Numbered from the stretch's first letter, positions 32,991-46,015 are shown. The stretch is 64,000 nt of DNA from Magallana angulata (GCF_025612915.1 NC_069111.1:38370801-38434800), one strand, 5' to 3'. Notes: generated by a model not told the origin, from the letters alone. Numbers and translations: made by a program.

Positions 32991-34030
32991 GATTAATCAA
33001 TATCAGTGCTCGAATAATGTTTACTTAAAAAACATAATGTGAACTAGAAATCTATTGGTAAAATCCAATATTTCAATAAAGTTGTTGTCTTTTAATTAAT
33101 TTTATTTACTGACTTTTATCCTCCCATAAAGAAACTATGTGCATCATTTATGAGATCGTGGCTAAAATGCATATATGCTACATATACATGTTCAGCAGTA
33201 AGCTTTAGAAAAAGCAAACTTTAACCGCGTTTTTTCGAATGTTGTCTTCGAAACAATCAAGATCCCAGAACAAATTTTCTTTGTATTTTTTTTAACGTAG
33301 TACAAGTAAGAATGTGAAGGGTCTTTCGACGAGAAGTCCAAACAAGGCATTTCAATCAACATCATGCACTTGATAGATTGACGCACAAGTCTGAGCATTA
33401 ATATTTAACCGCGCCTACAGTGGGATTTTAAGAACAATATAAGCCTGTCAATTAATAGCATAATTGGTAGAGTTCGCAGTTTTGGCCAGATACCCGATAC
33501 TTGCACAAAGTAATGGTCGCTTGATTGACTGCCTCTGTTAGTTCAGATGTTAACAAAGATATAGTTCATAATGTAATACCTGTGCGTTAATAGTTTGATT
33601 TGCTTCTTTGGAAATCATTTAATTGCAACACTGTTTTAGAAAGTCACGACTGATCTTCAATAAACGCATGCGCAATGATGGATTTTGCACCTTAGATTCA
33701 TATGCTTTGAAGACTTCTCTTGGGAAACAACCGGCAATAGGAACGGCCCTCCGTATACTACAACAGTTGATTAATACCTGAATACCTGCTCTGGTCAAAC
33801 GTGTAATACCTTTAATTCTTGTGTAGTCCGAAAGAGTGTGAAAAATTCAATAGATAAATAAAGAGTTCGCGTCTTCGAAGCACAAAAGAAAATTAAGAAG
33901 ATGGCAATACTTGCGATTTAAAACCAACCAAAAAAGATTAATCTGCTCGAAGGAGTTCAAACCAGACAGCTATTCATGCATACAGGTGAACCTACAACAA
34001 AATAGGTTAAATGACACTCAATTGGGAAAA
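32991..34030. other. Upstream region of the Cys-loop receptor
   Basis: No gene recognised. The open frame of the receptor continues 40 codons upstream to 33911, but that part has no signal-peptide character. A CATACAG at 33979-33985 ahead of GTGAACC could be a splice site, so an untranslated 5' exon is possible. Confidence 0.35.
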
Positions 34031-35257
34031 ATGATGAGGATTCACTGCTTCGTTCTGTGGCTGATGTATCTAGATGGTTATTTCTCTGCTAATCTCACAG
34101 ACGTAGAAAACTTGTACAGTACTTTATTAACAAACTATAACAAAGACGTACGACCACTGACAACGACGAACGCGCCTGTTTACGTGAATGGTACGTTTAA
34201 CCTTGTAGGGCTCAAGGAATTCGACGAAGTAAACGGCAAGTTTTCATTGATCGGCTTCTTTACTTTTACGTGGATTGATTCACGATTGTCTTGGGATCCG
34301 AGTTCGCACAATTCTATTTTCACTATTGAGCTGCCGGAAACAAAAGTATGGGTTCCAAATTTGATGATTGGGAATCCGTATGACAAAATTGGAACTTTAG
34401 GTAAAGGAATATTACCTGTCACATACGTCTACAATGGATTGGCTTATTGGTCACCAGGTGACGTCATATCAAGCGGATGTGAGGTAGATGTGACGTATTA
34501 CCCCTTTGATACGCAAAATTGCATTGTGATGTTTATGTGTTGGGGTTACACTCCAGAAGCAGTCATTACAACTGCTCAAACTCCTGAAATTCAGACGGCT
34601 TATTTTTCTGAACATGGAACCTGGGACATAATCGAAAAAGAGTTGAAGTCCCATTTAGACTCCACTATGTCCTACATTAGCGTTGATATAAAAATGAAAA
34701 GACGCCCAGCCTTTGCTGTTATCAACATTGTCCTTCCGATGGTTTTCATGGTGATTTTGAATTTATTAGTTTTCATCTTACCAGTGGATAGCGGCGAAAG
34801 GGTGTCTTATTCCATCACTGTGCTCCTTGCCATAGCGGTGTTTCTAACTCTGGTTGGTGACAATTTGCCGAAAACATCCACACCGACAGCGCTGTTGTCT
34901 TATTTCCTTCTCGGGGATCTGATTCTGAGCTCTGTGATTTGCTTGATTGTGATTTTAGGCTTGACGTTCCACCATAGGGATGACTCTGAAAGTCCCGTAC
35001 CAAATCGTGTCGCAAGAGCAGTGAAATTTTGTTGTTATCGAAAAGTTTGTCGTTTCAAGAACAAAACAGCCGTAGAGGCCTTTAACGAAAACGCAGGAAA
35101 GAAATCAAAGATTCCAGATGATGACGATGACGACGACGACGACATAGTTGTGACGTGGAAAATGGTGTCCAAGTGTTTTGATAAATTCATGTTGATGTTT
35201 TCCCTTTTGGCCATTACCATACAAACGGTGTTGTTTTTTGTAATGACTATGCAATAG
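34031..35257 (+). CDS. Nicotinic-type Cys-loop ligand-gated ion channel subunit, intronless
   Basis: About 408 residues from the Met at 34031 (MMRIHCFVLWLMYLDGYFSA is a good signal peptide; the frame is open back to 33911 but that extension looks untranslated). Numbering from 34031: ligand-binding domain about 20-225 with the loop-B Trp in AYWSPGD (140), the Cys-loop C-x13-C (150 and 164, CEVDVTYYPFDTQNC) and a loop C without the vicinal CysCys of alpha subunits. Then M1 (about 226-247), M2 starting GERVSYSITVLLAIAVFL (Glu at the -1' ring, as in cation channels), M3 (about 285-308), a short cytoplasmic loop with nine consecutive Asp, and M4 (about 385-405), ending in MTMQ. It would form pentamers at the plasma membrane; non-alpha role and ligand are inference. 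The coding part has no introns, unlike classic nAChR genes, which suggests an origin by retrocopying and fits the large molluscan nAChR-like expansions. Confidence 0.85.
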   Translation: MMRIHCFVLWLMYLDGYFSANLTDVENLYSTLLTNYNKDVRPLTTTNAPVYVNGTFNLVGLKEFDEVNGKFSLIGFFTFTWIDSRLSWDPSSHNSIFTIELPETKVWVPNLMIGNPYDKIGTLGKGILPVTYVYNGLAYWSPGDVISSGCEVDVTYYPFDTQNCIVMFMCWGYTPEAVITTAQTPEIQTAYFSEHGTWDIIEKELKSHLDSTMSYISVDIKMKRRPAFAVINIVLPMVFMVILNLLVFILPVDSGERVSYSITVLLAIAVFLTLVGDNLPKTSTPTALLSYFLLGDLILSSVICLIVILGLTFHHRDDSESPVPNRVARAVKFCCYRKVCRFKNKTAVEAFNENAGKKSKIPDDDDDDDDDIVVTWKMVSKCFDKFMLMFSLLAITIQTVLFFVMTMQ

Positions 35258-36145
35258 AAATTTATGATAATGAAAGTATGAATTGCATTGATATCTTGTT
35301 GCTCAAAGCAATCAATCATATATAATAATCATTCTAATCTCATCATCCTACCCTGATAATTAAATACTTGCAGTTTTTCATGGCAATTGGTAGTATTCTT
35401 CATAACAACAAATTGTTTTAAAAACCATAGAAACAAACTGTATCGTTTTAAAGTTTTAAAAACTTCTTTGTGGAATGAATTCGAAAATTAACGTTGATCA
35501 TTGTGTGTTTGGTTTCCAACAGTTCCACGCACGAATTGAACGAGAACACTGGATCCCATATCAGCAACCCAATGTCATAGAAATTTTATTTAGTCGAGTA
35601 TGTGCGGTTGAAGTCTTTCAAACCGCTCAATATCATTAACAGTGTTACATGTATGTAGTTTTCTGTTTTGCAAGTGTTTACTCACAAACGTAAAGAAGAC
35701 GTTCCGGGAAATTAGTCCAAAAGACAAACATTATAATCTCATCAAAGTTGTGATAAATATTTGTTCGATTGAGCAAAGGAAAGCCGCATATGCTGCTGCG
35801 ATCAGTTTCACTCTCACGCTGTCACGTGACGCTACAAAGCCGAAGTTATTTTAATTGATATCTTGTATTCGTTTACTCGCCTTGCATTGCAGACTCTAGG
35901 CTACTTTCAATCCATTAGAAATAATGTGTACTTAATTGTATTTATTTTACCAGTAGTTTTTTTTTTCAATTTCTTAAGAAGAAATCTATAGTTCTCAAAC
36001 TGAGTTAGAAACTTAACTAATTACCCTTCATTTGTATATGGCATTTGTAACATTGTTTCAAGTACATGTATCTGCTTCAGACAGGATAAATAAAGAGACA
36101 TCAAATGTTTTATGTTGCATAAATACAGATCATTAATGTGCAAAC

Positions 36146-36237
<92 letters not shown>

Positions 36238-37037
36238 TTCATGGTAGAGGCTGCTTTACCTTACTTTAGGTCCACAAAATTAAAGACACACAGTGTGTTG
36301 TTGAAGTGTACTAGTACAATGTAGTTGTTGCAATAAAGTATAACAACTTTTATTATTTACTTTTTATCTTTTTGTTAAGTGATAAAGGTACTACTCTTGT
36401 TTGTAAATTATTATTTTTTTTATCTTCATGAACAGTTTTGTCAGTAACGTTACTAAATGTGTATGCGAAAATTTATTCTGTATAAATTTCTGTGACAAAA
36501 ATAATTCTATGCAACACATTATTTGAAAAGTGAAGCTATATAATTGGTAATATAATTGACCCCCGATAAGTCTTCGTTGCGCGATCTTTTGTTTTCTCAA
36601 TTGTATGTGTCTGAATTCTCTGATTATAGTGATCATTACGTAATTTTCTTTATTGAAGTGCCTGTATGTAGTTTGTGAAGGGTAACGATTAAATACAATT
36701 AATATTTGTTATGAAAAAGATGCGCCCAAGTTTTCAGTGTAATGAATTGACAGAATTCACAATGGTCGAGACAGGTTCGTTAGTTTTAATTACATCTGTA
36801 CCGATGTAGGCCACAGAATCAATTGAAAGCAAATGAACTTTGTTGTCTCAATTGATTTTTTGCCGTGCGTAATCTATTAATGAACTAAAAATTTGGGTTG
36901 GTATTGGTATTAAACGAATCGCATGAAAAATAGAAGTGTTTAACTTTGGGACATTTTATGACCTTTGCTCGTGTGCTGGATTTCGCTGATTAGGCCGAGG
37001 TTGTTATGCCTTTTGTGTATATATATTTAAACCAAAA
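35258..37037. other. Intergenic DNA with (TA)n microsatellite
   Basis: Possible 3' UTR of the channel gene at the left; AATAAA occurs at about 36333. The rest has no recognised gene. Frames reading IYIYIY on both strands come from the TA repeat. Confidence 0.4.
36149..36234. repeat. (TA)n microsatellite
   Basis: About 43 AT units without interruption. Confidence 0.95.
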
Positions 37038-37171
37038 AAATGCTTTCTTTGGTGATTCATTCGGGATATGAAGGTAGCGACATTGCAGAAAAAATACATA
37101 ACCCGCGTTAAAAAAAAATCTGCATTGATTGCTAACTTCATAACCCGCATGAATCATTAAAGAAAGCATTT
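37038..37171. mobile_element. Palindromic MITE (GCGGGTTATGAAGGTAGCG family), copy A
   Basis: Inverted ends: AAATGCTTTCTTTGGTGATT with TCGGGATATGAAGGTAGCGA on the left, and CTTCATAACCCGCATGAATC with AAAGAAAGCATTT on the right. 134 bp. Related copies lie at 57254-57410 and 55858-56160. Confidence 0.7.
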
Positions 37172-37461
37172 CATTGTTTATATTATAGCTAGAACTGTTT
37201 CTACAGACTTATGAATTAAATTCAGTTTCCGTAAGAAATAGAGGGAATAATACTAGGTAGATTTAGATATGAGTCACTAACTTCGGTGCTCCCGATAACA
37301 CTACTGGGGTCCGTTGTAACATTCAAAATCAGAATTTATCAATGTGTATTTATTCAAAACAGGTTACAAAAATACAAATAAAATTTACACTTGATTTAAT
37401 GCTTTAAATTTGTCAGTTCATGTTCCTACTACTAAAATCGGATATCTCGATTGTAATTTGC

Positions 37462-38356
37462 TTAAGGATGACGTTTACTCAGAATGAAAAAAAAATCCAC
37501 TGATGATAATGAAAAATCATCTATTGTGTGTTATAGACTTTTGCTTGTATTGTTATTTTTCACTTTCAGAAAAGTAGGTCAATGACCTACTTTTTGAGTT
37601 AAAGGCCATTGAATATTTATTGAAAATTCAAGAAAAATCCCATAAAATTTTATACTACGATTGAGATTTTCTTAATTATAAAAATATTACAAATAATTAA
37701 ACACTTTAAAAAATAAGATACAGTTTACGAATGGTAGTGGCACTAAATAAGTACACAACATTAATATTTCAGGATCAATTTTTAAAAATAATTCAGTCCG
37801 AATTTCCTCTATCAGTTTTCAAATCCCTACCCATTTTTGATTCAATTTTACCAAAAATTGAATGATGATAATACAAAAACATTTATGATAATGAACTACT
37901 TATATTGACCTTATTCTGTTGGCATAAAATTTATATGAGGTCAATGATCAAAATTTTGAGATATGATGTCTTTTATCGTTTTTAAGCATTTTTCAATATT
38001 ATTATTATTCGTGCCATAAGATTATTTTAATGAATAAGTGAGGTAAAACTAACGGAAAATATGCAAAATTTTGTAGACTTAAATATAAAATCCTAACTTT
38101 TAATATTAGACTACTGTCAAAAAACTTTTAGCAGAAAACAAAATCTGCAAAATTTAGTCCGAATTTCCTCTGTTTGGCTAAAAGTCAATTTTTGTTTGAG
38201 CATAATTCCATAATAAAGTAAAACTATTGAATGTTTTGTCAATAATAATTCATTTCATAAATACTTTTTGTGTTTAGAACAAAATTTACTCATTACATTG
38301 AACTTTTTAACAATCGGAATTTGAGAACTCAAACCCTGAGTAAATAACACCCTTAA
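37462..38356. mobile_element. TTAA-bounded element, family 3
   Basis: Starts TTAAGGATGACGTTTACTCA and ends CTGAGTAAATAACACCCTTAA-like sequence, i.e. inverted ends of about 20 bp that include TTAA. 895 bp, no coding potential. Internally it repeats CCGAATTTCCTCT (37799 and 38159 regions), holds the palindrome GTAGGTCAATGACCTAC (37576-37592) and several ATGATAATG-type words. Edges are seen; the piggyBac-type assignment is inference. Confidence 0.55.
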
Positions 38357-38846
38357 TCAACGCAATCCACTTAATTCATATTTGCTTCCACTGTAGAAAT
38401 GTAAACCTTTTCCACACTGGCGCCGCATCTTCTTAATTCTATTTTTTCATCTTTATACTAAAATTAATTCTAAAATATCTGAATATGTTTTAAAATTATC
38501 AAACTTGGTGAAGCTTTTTCCCATCATATATACTAATAATCTTTGACGAAGTTATTTTTATCTATTTAAATGAACGTCTTTATAGTGTTTTTCCGAAATA
38601 GTGTAAATATATTTTATGAAAATAAAAACAAAACTACGGGCCCATTCAAATCCAAAGTAATTCATATAAATTAGAGTATAGGTATAACTATTAAATTAAT
38701 ATATGTCTACAAGAGTTGTCGTTCTCTGTACCGATAAAGACACGGGGATGTAAAGAAAAGAGAACTCCGATTCAATAACAGACTGATTTATTCTACAAAG
38801 CTCCGGTACTTCGTCAAGTACAAAATCTAAACAATACAATAACACA

Positions 38847-38898
<52 letters not shown>

Positions 38899-39759
38899 AA
38901 TGTCATCTCATTTCTTGGACGGAATTTCATCACAGATTTTAACAAAACATGTTGCACAACCTAATAAACACCGAATGAAGGCACCAAAACACAAACATTA
39001 TAACTGTAGGCGATCCAAATGGAATTGTACATGTATTTATACATACAGTAATTACTTCCATATTCATTTTTGAAATATATTGTCACTTACATACCTATAA
39101 TTTGAACAACAAAACCATATTATTTTCTGTATAGTAATTAACATCCCAAAATATATACATATGTATAATTAATAAACATAAATATGCATCCTAACAATTA
39201 ATTAGGATGAGTTTTTAATTAGAAAGTATCTATGTTAGATATTAGTACTGAGCAACTTAGTTAAAACTGTTACATAAAATGTCAACAATACAAATAGCAC
39301 TATCACAGATTAAGCCACGTCACTTTCTATTTCATGTACATATGTTACTACCCACCACCCACCCCTTTTGCAGCAATCTTCACAGAATTTTTAAACGCGC
39401 GATTTTAGACTTAAAAACAGACCAATGCAACAAAAAAATAATAATTTGTGGAGGAACAATACGTTGGCCGCTGCCCTATAAACACAAATAAATATACAAA
39501 AAGCTATAATGTGAGGAGGGTTTACAATAAACCCTGTGGACATCACTATCGCAATTTTTGATTGCGTACAACTTTGATCATGTTTTAACGTGAGATTCTA
39601 CAATGCCGATTATGAAGTATACAAAACCTGGAAAAATACCAGAAAGGGACTAGTTTAGAAGTATATTACTAAATTTGGACAAAATGGCTACAGATAACAC
39701 TTAGTCTAAAGTTTGTTACTCCAGGTATTAAGTACTCAGTATTGCATGGTGGGTGTATA
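38357..39759. other. Intergenic DNA with (CT)n microsatellite
   Basis: No gene recognised. (CT)n run at 38849-38896. The right part probably contains the 3' end of the minus-strand gene that follows. Confidence 0.4.
38849..38896. repeat. (CT)n microsatellite
   Basis: About 24 CT units. Confidence 0.95.
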
Positions 39760-39765
39760 TTTATT
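39760..39765 (-). terminator. Candidate poly(A) signal of the RS/coiled-coil gene
   Basis: TTTATT on the plus strand (AATAAA on the minus strand), about 180 bp past the stop codon at 39944. Confidence 0.4.
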
Positions 39766-39943
39766 GACAGAATTGCAGGGTGGCGATGTTTTGTTACGAC
39801 TGACCATGAAAACCATAATATATAAACCTAACTTCTAATACTGCACTGTTCTACAAGTAAAAAATCTCTTGACTATAACCAATAAAAGGGAGAAAGAAGC
39901 AGACCTAGAAGAACAAGTGGACATTTATGCACCTAGAAGAAAG

Positions 39944-42900
39944 TTAAAAATCGTCGTCAAGACTAGATGTGATCAAATCCTTTTCACCCGAATTTGCAGG
40001 GTCGTCGAGTCCAGATCTGAAGCTTTCTTCGTCCGGTGTTTGCGTGTCTGTACTCCACTCTTCTGTTTGGAACACCTCGGGAGCTTCGTTAAACGACACT
40101 CTTTTGCTACTTCGAGTCGTGTTTTCAACGTCCAAAGTAAGAATATCTACATTTTGAGAACTTTCGGTATCATTCTCTATTGTCTTTGAACTAACGGCCT
40201 CTTCTTCCTCCTCACCCTTTGTTTCTTCCTTCTCACCCTTTGTTTTATCGGTTTCCTTTTCACTTTTCGTTTCACTGGTTTTGTTATCGTCTACCACTGA
40301 GTCTTTAGCCTCTTCTGATGAATCATCTTCTCCTTTTTCGTCAACCTTTGGAAGATTTTTGTTTTCCGTTTTATCGCCATCCACTTCATTTGAATTTTCC
40401 TCTTGATCCGATACATTATCCTTCTGAGAATCCTTCGTAAAATCTAAATCAAGTTTTTCGATTTCAGGAGTCGCTTCAACATCTTCTGTCTTTTGATTTG
40501 CCTCCGAATTGTCATTCACAATTTTGTTTAAATTATCAACTGAGCTAAATTGAGTCATAAACACTAAATCTTTTTCAGAATCAACATCGTCCTTTTCTTC
40601 TCGCTCTTCCGATTTCAATTCATTGCTGTCGGTTCCGTCTTTTTCATTGTCATTGCTTTCCTTTTTCCTGGCTGGCTCTGGCTTATCCCCAGCGTCACTT
40701 GCTGGTGGACTGGTCATACTCACACACGTAGCTGGATCTGGAACATCGCTACCCTGAGGTTCTGGTCTCTCCTCACTCTCCAACCTTTCCCAAACCTGTT
40801 CCGCAAACAGCTTCCTCTGTCTGGAAGCTACGTGCTTTGGGACGCCAGCCTCTGGAGGAAACGGGAGCTGGAACGGATTAGACGTATTCTCTTCATTCAT
40901 CACATCCTCTAACTTCGGAACCACGGCCTGACGAGGTGATCCTGAGGATTTCTTTGGGGGTGGAACCCTGCCAGCTGGAGCTGTTTGGGGCCGCCTTGCA
41001 CCAGATGGAGGACGTTTAATGGCGGTTCCTGAGACATTCATCTGACCTGATGTGCTTGGTGTGGTGGACCTGTCAGATTCCAAACGGTAAGAATATCGAA
41101 CTTGTTCATCGGCTTCTTTCTCTTGTTCTTCCGATTTAAAATCTCCACCTCCAAATTTTTTGTTCAATTTATCATCAATTCGTTTAACTCCAGTATCGAT
41201 CCTCTTTTTGCCCTCCAGAACGTTGTGTACCCTTTTCTTGGCGATATCTGGAATAATCTTGTTCAGGTCGGGGTCTGACTTGGACATTTGCTCTTTCTTT
41301 TGCAGTTCTTCCAATTCCTTTTTCTTTTGGTCTTGTTTTCGCTTCTGCGTCACCCATTGGTCGTATGACATTCGGTTTCCCTCGGCACTCCTTGATCGTG
41401 ACGATGACGCTGTTTTGGGTCTCTCTCTGTCCGTTTTTTGACTATCTGGGTTTTTACCATTTACGGCGAGTTTAATTCTCCCTGCAACAGGTCTTTTGTA
41501 AATGAATTTCGAAGACGGTGGATGAGGAGTGGTCGTTAATGTTGATTCGTTTCCTGATTTCTTCGATTTTTCCCGTAGATTGACATTTGTTTCAGCTCTT
41601 CCTTCCACTTTCACACCACCAGTAGAGGTTTCTCTACGTTTGAGAGGTGCAGACTCAGGGCGTATATTCTTCTTTTCATTTTTTTCTTCATATTCCTTCA
41701 GAATACGCTTGTGTTCCCTCCTCTCTTGTCTTTTCATTTCAGAAATCTCCTTATTCTTCTGTTCAGCCCACTTTTTGTATACCTTCTGAGCTTCCATTCT
41801 CTTTTCAAACTTTTCATTGGCCTCCAGCACCATCTTCTCCCGCTCTGCCCTCTTTTTCGCCTTCTCTTCTTTCACTTTCTTTCTGTGGAGCTTGTCTTTC
41901 TTTTTCAGCCACTCGCGTAACTCCTCTTTACTGGAGTATTTGATGTGGTAGTTCAACTGCTCTTGCTCCTGAAGGGTCCTCGGTGTTGACAATGGCGTCG
42001 AGTGGTCAGTTTTCAATGTAGTGGCAGTGGTTTGGGAGTGGAATGAAGAGTTGTCTATCGTAGACTCGGAGTTTTTGCGTTTCGACTTTCTCTTTCGTGG
42101 TTTAGATGGGGGATATTCGTGATGTGGGTTTTGGGAGTAGTGGATAATGTTTTGCATGGATCGGTACGCCATATCTGTGGATTTATTTGATAGCTCACCT
42201 ACAAAACCAAATAGCATCACATCCTTAGTGTTTAATATGTGTGTAAAGGTTAAAGTATTTTGGTGATACTAATAAATACCAACAGAATTTCATTTAGACC
42301 ATTATCAATATCTACATACATATAAGTAAAAAACACTTTTATAACATCATAGTAATTTCTATCTGCCATTTTCCTCAATTTTTATTTAAAAAAAAAATAC
42401 TATAATCCTCCAGATCAGACTCCACATGAATCTTAGAAATGTGAAGCAGAATAAAACTTTTAAACACTTGGTTTCACTTTTCGTTCCCAATTACTAAGTC
42501 CTTTGTCAATATTTCTGTCCAAAACCATTTACATTTGGCTGTGTGATCAAGATAAAACACTACTGGTAAGCAACATGGCAAATCCCCAAAACTTCACACA
42601 ACCAGTGTTTTTAAAAGGGACAGAGGCTTCATTCCACTATATCAAAATTTGCTGTCCTTTTGTTTACTTTCTACTTTTAAAAGCCGTCTCAATTTGGAGC
42701 ACCAATTCATTGGTTTTTACATTTGATTAAAAAGTCAAACAACATTAGTGTTATTAAACACTTCTAAGTCATCCAAATGTCAAAATGAATTTTTGACTAA
42801 AAGATCTTTAAAAACGTTTTGAAAAACATGCTAATAATACATGTATCTTGCAAAAAATATTATAAAATACTTTCTCCTAATAAACATTGCAAATTTACTT

Positions 42901-44543
42901 TGGTAGTGTTAATGAGCCTTGGTGAAAATATAGCTGTCGAAAATACATGCAAAACTACTAAAAAAGTCCTTCCTATTGAGCATACTCATTTTCCATTATT
43001 ACCATTATGTACATACTATAGAATCTATAGTATACATAATGATAATAATGAAGTAGTAGTATTGATGTATTTAACCTATTAAACAATACTTACTGTTAAA
43101 GCTTCCTCCAGACAATGGCCTCCTCTTGCCATGTGAACTCTGATCCAGGTGACCTTTGATCCTCAGCTCCTGAGACATGCTTCTAGGCAAAATGACTCCA
43201 GGAGGAGCTAACCCATGACTCACCATGTGGTACTGCTCACGCAATGTTTCCATCTGACCAATATATTGTCTAGTTATAGTGTTTGTCTTGACAGTCTTTC
43301 CCTTCATTATTTCCTCCAGTTCCCGATACTTCTGTTGTAGCCTTTCCTCAATAAATATATCCGGATTTATTTCCATTGATTTGAATTTCCTGATTTGTTT
43401 TCTCTTCAAAAGTTTGCCTTTCTTCTGGCCTGAGGGTGGCTTTTTCTTGCTGCTACCCCCACCAATATCACTCATCGTGTCCTTATCCTTAGCTTTCATT
43501 GAACGAACTGGTAGACTTTTCGTTGTTGAGTGTGATGGCTCCTCGGGAGATTTGGGTCTTAATGTTTCTAATAAGGCTGATCTAGACCTTGACCTTGATC
43601 TAGATCTTTGTCTTGATCTGGGTCTTTGTATGGGTCTGGATCTAGATCTAGATCTGGATCTTTGTCTGGATCTGGATCTTGAACTCGAACTTGAATATGA
43701 CCTTGATCTAGATCTTTGTCTGGATCTGGATCTGGATCTAGATCTTGAACCAGAACTTGGTGATTTCGGTGAATATCTGTAACTGCTACTAGAATTAGAA
43801 AATGACCTTGATCTAGATCTTGACCCGGATCTGGATCTTGATAGAGACAGGTTTCTTGATCTGTCACTAGATGGGGAAAATGACCTTGATCTAGATCTTT
43901 GTCTGGATCTTTGTCTGGATCTGGATCTAGATCTGGATCTAGAACTTGGTGATTTCGGCGAATATGACCTTGATCTTGATCTTATAGGCTCCTTTGAATC
44001 TTTTCCATTAGACCAGAAGCTGGATGACCCAGAGTTAGATCTGGATCTGTTTTGAGAACTAGCTTTAGGAACAGAAATAGACTTGTAAAAGTTCTGGCTT
44101 AGTTCCTTTTCTTTCTTGTCATTTTTAGACTTTCTGGTCCTTTCTCTTCCTCTCTCTTCAAAACCATTTTGATTAACATCTCCATTGGGTTTCATCTTTT
44201 TGTCTTTATCAGATGTTTTCCTATAATGGAATGAAGTACGGTATGAATTAATAGCATTTAGGTCTTTTTTCAAATTTTCTTTCAAATTAAAGTAGCTACA
44301 TGACTCAATTTAAAGGAAACAACTTATACAACTAAACCATGAATTATGTTATTTTTCAGTACAAGTCAAGAAGTGCTAATTGAAAAAACAACACACTTTG
44401 TTTTACTTTCTGCTGTTTCCCCCTTTTCCTCGTCTGCAAGCACCTGATCTCTCACAATCTGTTCCAGTATATTGAGCGTTCGTTTGGATCTCTTGGAGTG
44501 TGAAGCTTTCACATTTGACATTCTCCAATGTAGAATAAACTAC
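39944..44543 (-). CDS. RS-repeat and coiled-coil protein, microtubule-associated type
   Basis: Three coding exons join in phase into 1168 residues: 44397-44521 (ATG at 44519-44521; exon starts 44543 after a pyrimidine-rich acceptor), 43094-44220 and 39944-42198. Donor GTAAGT at 43093; acceptor TTTTGTAG at 42199. The exon-1 donor (GTGTGT) is the weakest call but keeps the frame. Layout: residues 97-260 a long Arg-Ser dipeptide repeat; 330-380 a charged block with PDIFIEERLQQKYRELEEIM; 500-600 a basic coiled coil with EELREWLKKKDK and VYKKWAEQKNKE; 695-720 MSYDQWVTQKRKQ; then a long acidic Glu/Lys/Asp tail; 1116-1120 KRVSF, a canonical PP1-docking motif. Repeated W-x(2)-K(K/R) blocks inside basic coiled coils occur in MAP9, CCDC34 and CCDC181, so binding to microtubules or the axoneme is the best guess. 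The RS region is unlike these and resembles splicing factors, but no RRM is present. Function uncertain. Confidence 0.7.
43560..43995 (-). repeat. Hexamer-type coding repeat (RS domain)
   Basis: The plus strand is built of GATCTA/GATCTG/GATCTT-type units; on the minus strand these give Arg-Ser repeats in the protein described above. The open frames on the opposite strand and in the other frames (LDLDLD, DPDPDK) are by-products of this repeat. Confidence 0.9.
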
Positions 44544-45432
44544 CTGATGAAGAAGAATGGTCCCATGATCATGCAAGAATTATTATTTGTATGGATTCAT
44601 CTCTCATAATTTAAAATTCAAAGTTTAAGATCAACGAGTTTTACTGTTCTTGTTTATTAAACATTATATAATCATTACTAATACACTATAAAATAAATTG
44701 CTGTAATTTTTTTTTATCAGTCCTATATCTATAGATTTAAAAATAACTACTTAGATAATAGCTGAAAGAAAGACGTACTTATTGCTACTGTGATATTTAC
44801 AATTTTGGTACTATATAATTTGTTAATTAATAACAATAATACAAATCATGCATCTTAAGAATTTCCATTAAATCAATTAGTTCTAAATTTAATTGGCATG
44901 CCAGCACACTATAATTCTAATCTAGGTCTTGTCAGCAGTTTAAATACCAGATCTTCTGATACAATTTATCAACACCGAATATTTAAAAAAATACCAATAC
45001 TGCTACCATTCCCTCCCTTAAAAATCTTGTCAATTCTTACCCAATACAAAGATCTTTGTTATGCATATTTAATAGATCTCACTGTTTGTGCGCTTAATAA
45101 ATAAGATCAAATTATCAAGCTTACAGAAACTGTCAAAAGATAAGTTTGCAATAAATATATCCAAGCCATGAGCAAACTTTTAAAAGAAACAGAATAACAA
45201 TATAAAGTTTATGTGTGTTTGCTTTTCAGAGATTTCCACTCACTGAATATCTTCTATTCCATGCTCATTTTTCTGTTGCTGAAAAAGCTACATTATGTAA
45301 ATAGAATTTTAAAATTCCAACAAACAAAATCTCCACACTGCAAATATATGTTTGTATATATATAAAGGTGAATGAATAGATTTAGCTGGCAGCAATTCTC
45401 TCTCCTCATCAAACACTTGTCCCTTATCCTTA

Positions 45433-45454
45433 CCCCCCCCCCCCCCCCCCCCCC
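45433..45454. repeat. Poly-C run
   Basis: 22 C in a row. Such runs are unstable in cloning and assembly, so the length may be inexact. Confidence 0.9.
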
Positions 45455-46015
45455 AACACCTTGCTCTTAGCCTACCCAAGAACACACTGCAAACACACAA
45501 AAATATGGGAGGTAATATTTCAAGTTTGTTAATAACAAAGAAAGCAATACCATTGACTGTAAGCTTAGAGTATGGGTATCCATGTGACACAATTAGAATA
45601 ACTTTGTACTTAAGACTAGTGAGCATATAACGTTTATCAAAATTCTTAAAAGGTCTGTATTTAGATTTCATTTAAGTTTTATCAGTTCTATTGTACTCTC
45701 TATCTGCAATGGATATTACAAGTGATAGCTAGCTAGCATATCCAGATCCAAAAGAAATCCCCTACAATCATTGTTTGAGAGCTATTGAGTATTGTCAGTC
45801 GAGGAATTAACTGGATTCATATTTTACAAAGTGTACGAAAAATTACAATAAATACGATTTTAATGCATACTCATTTTAATCTTAAAAGATATAATATGAT
45901 CTGTATCCACTTGTTCCACCTTTGTTTGATAAGCAGTATTGCAAAGTTGTTCTGGATACAGTATTTCTTGGTTTCAGAAGCAGTAATTCTGAACGTCTTT
46001 GACTAATATTGCAAG

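Noticed and set aside
33911-34030. N-terminal extension of the Cys-loop receptor
   Set aside because: The segment is open but has no signal peptide; the Met at 34031 starts a typical one.
36021-36324. Open frames rich in IYIYIY on both strands
   Set aside because: They are translations of the (TA)n microsatellite.
43279-43867. Open frames with LDLDLD and DPDPDK repeats
   Set aside because: They are other-frame readings of the RS-coding repeat of the minus-strand gene.
45309-45671. Frame with a poly-Gly run
   Set aside because: Crosses a poly-C run of uncertain length; no conserved residues.
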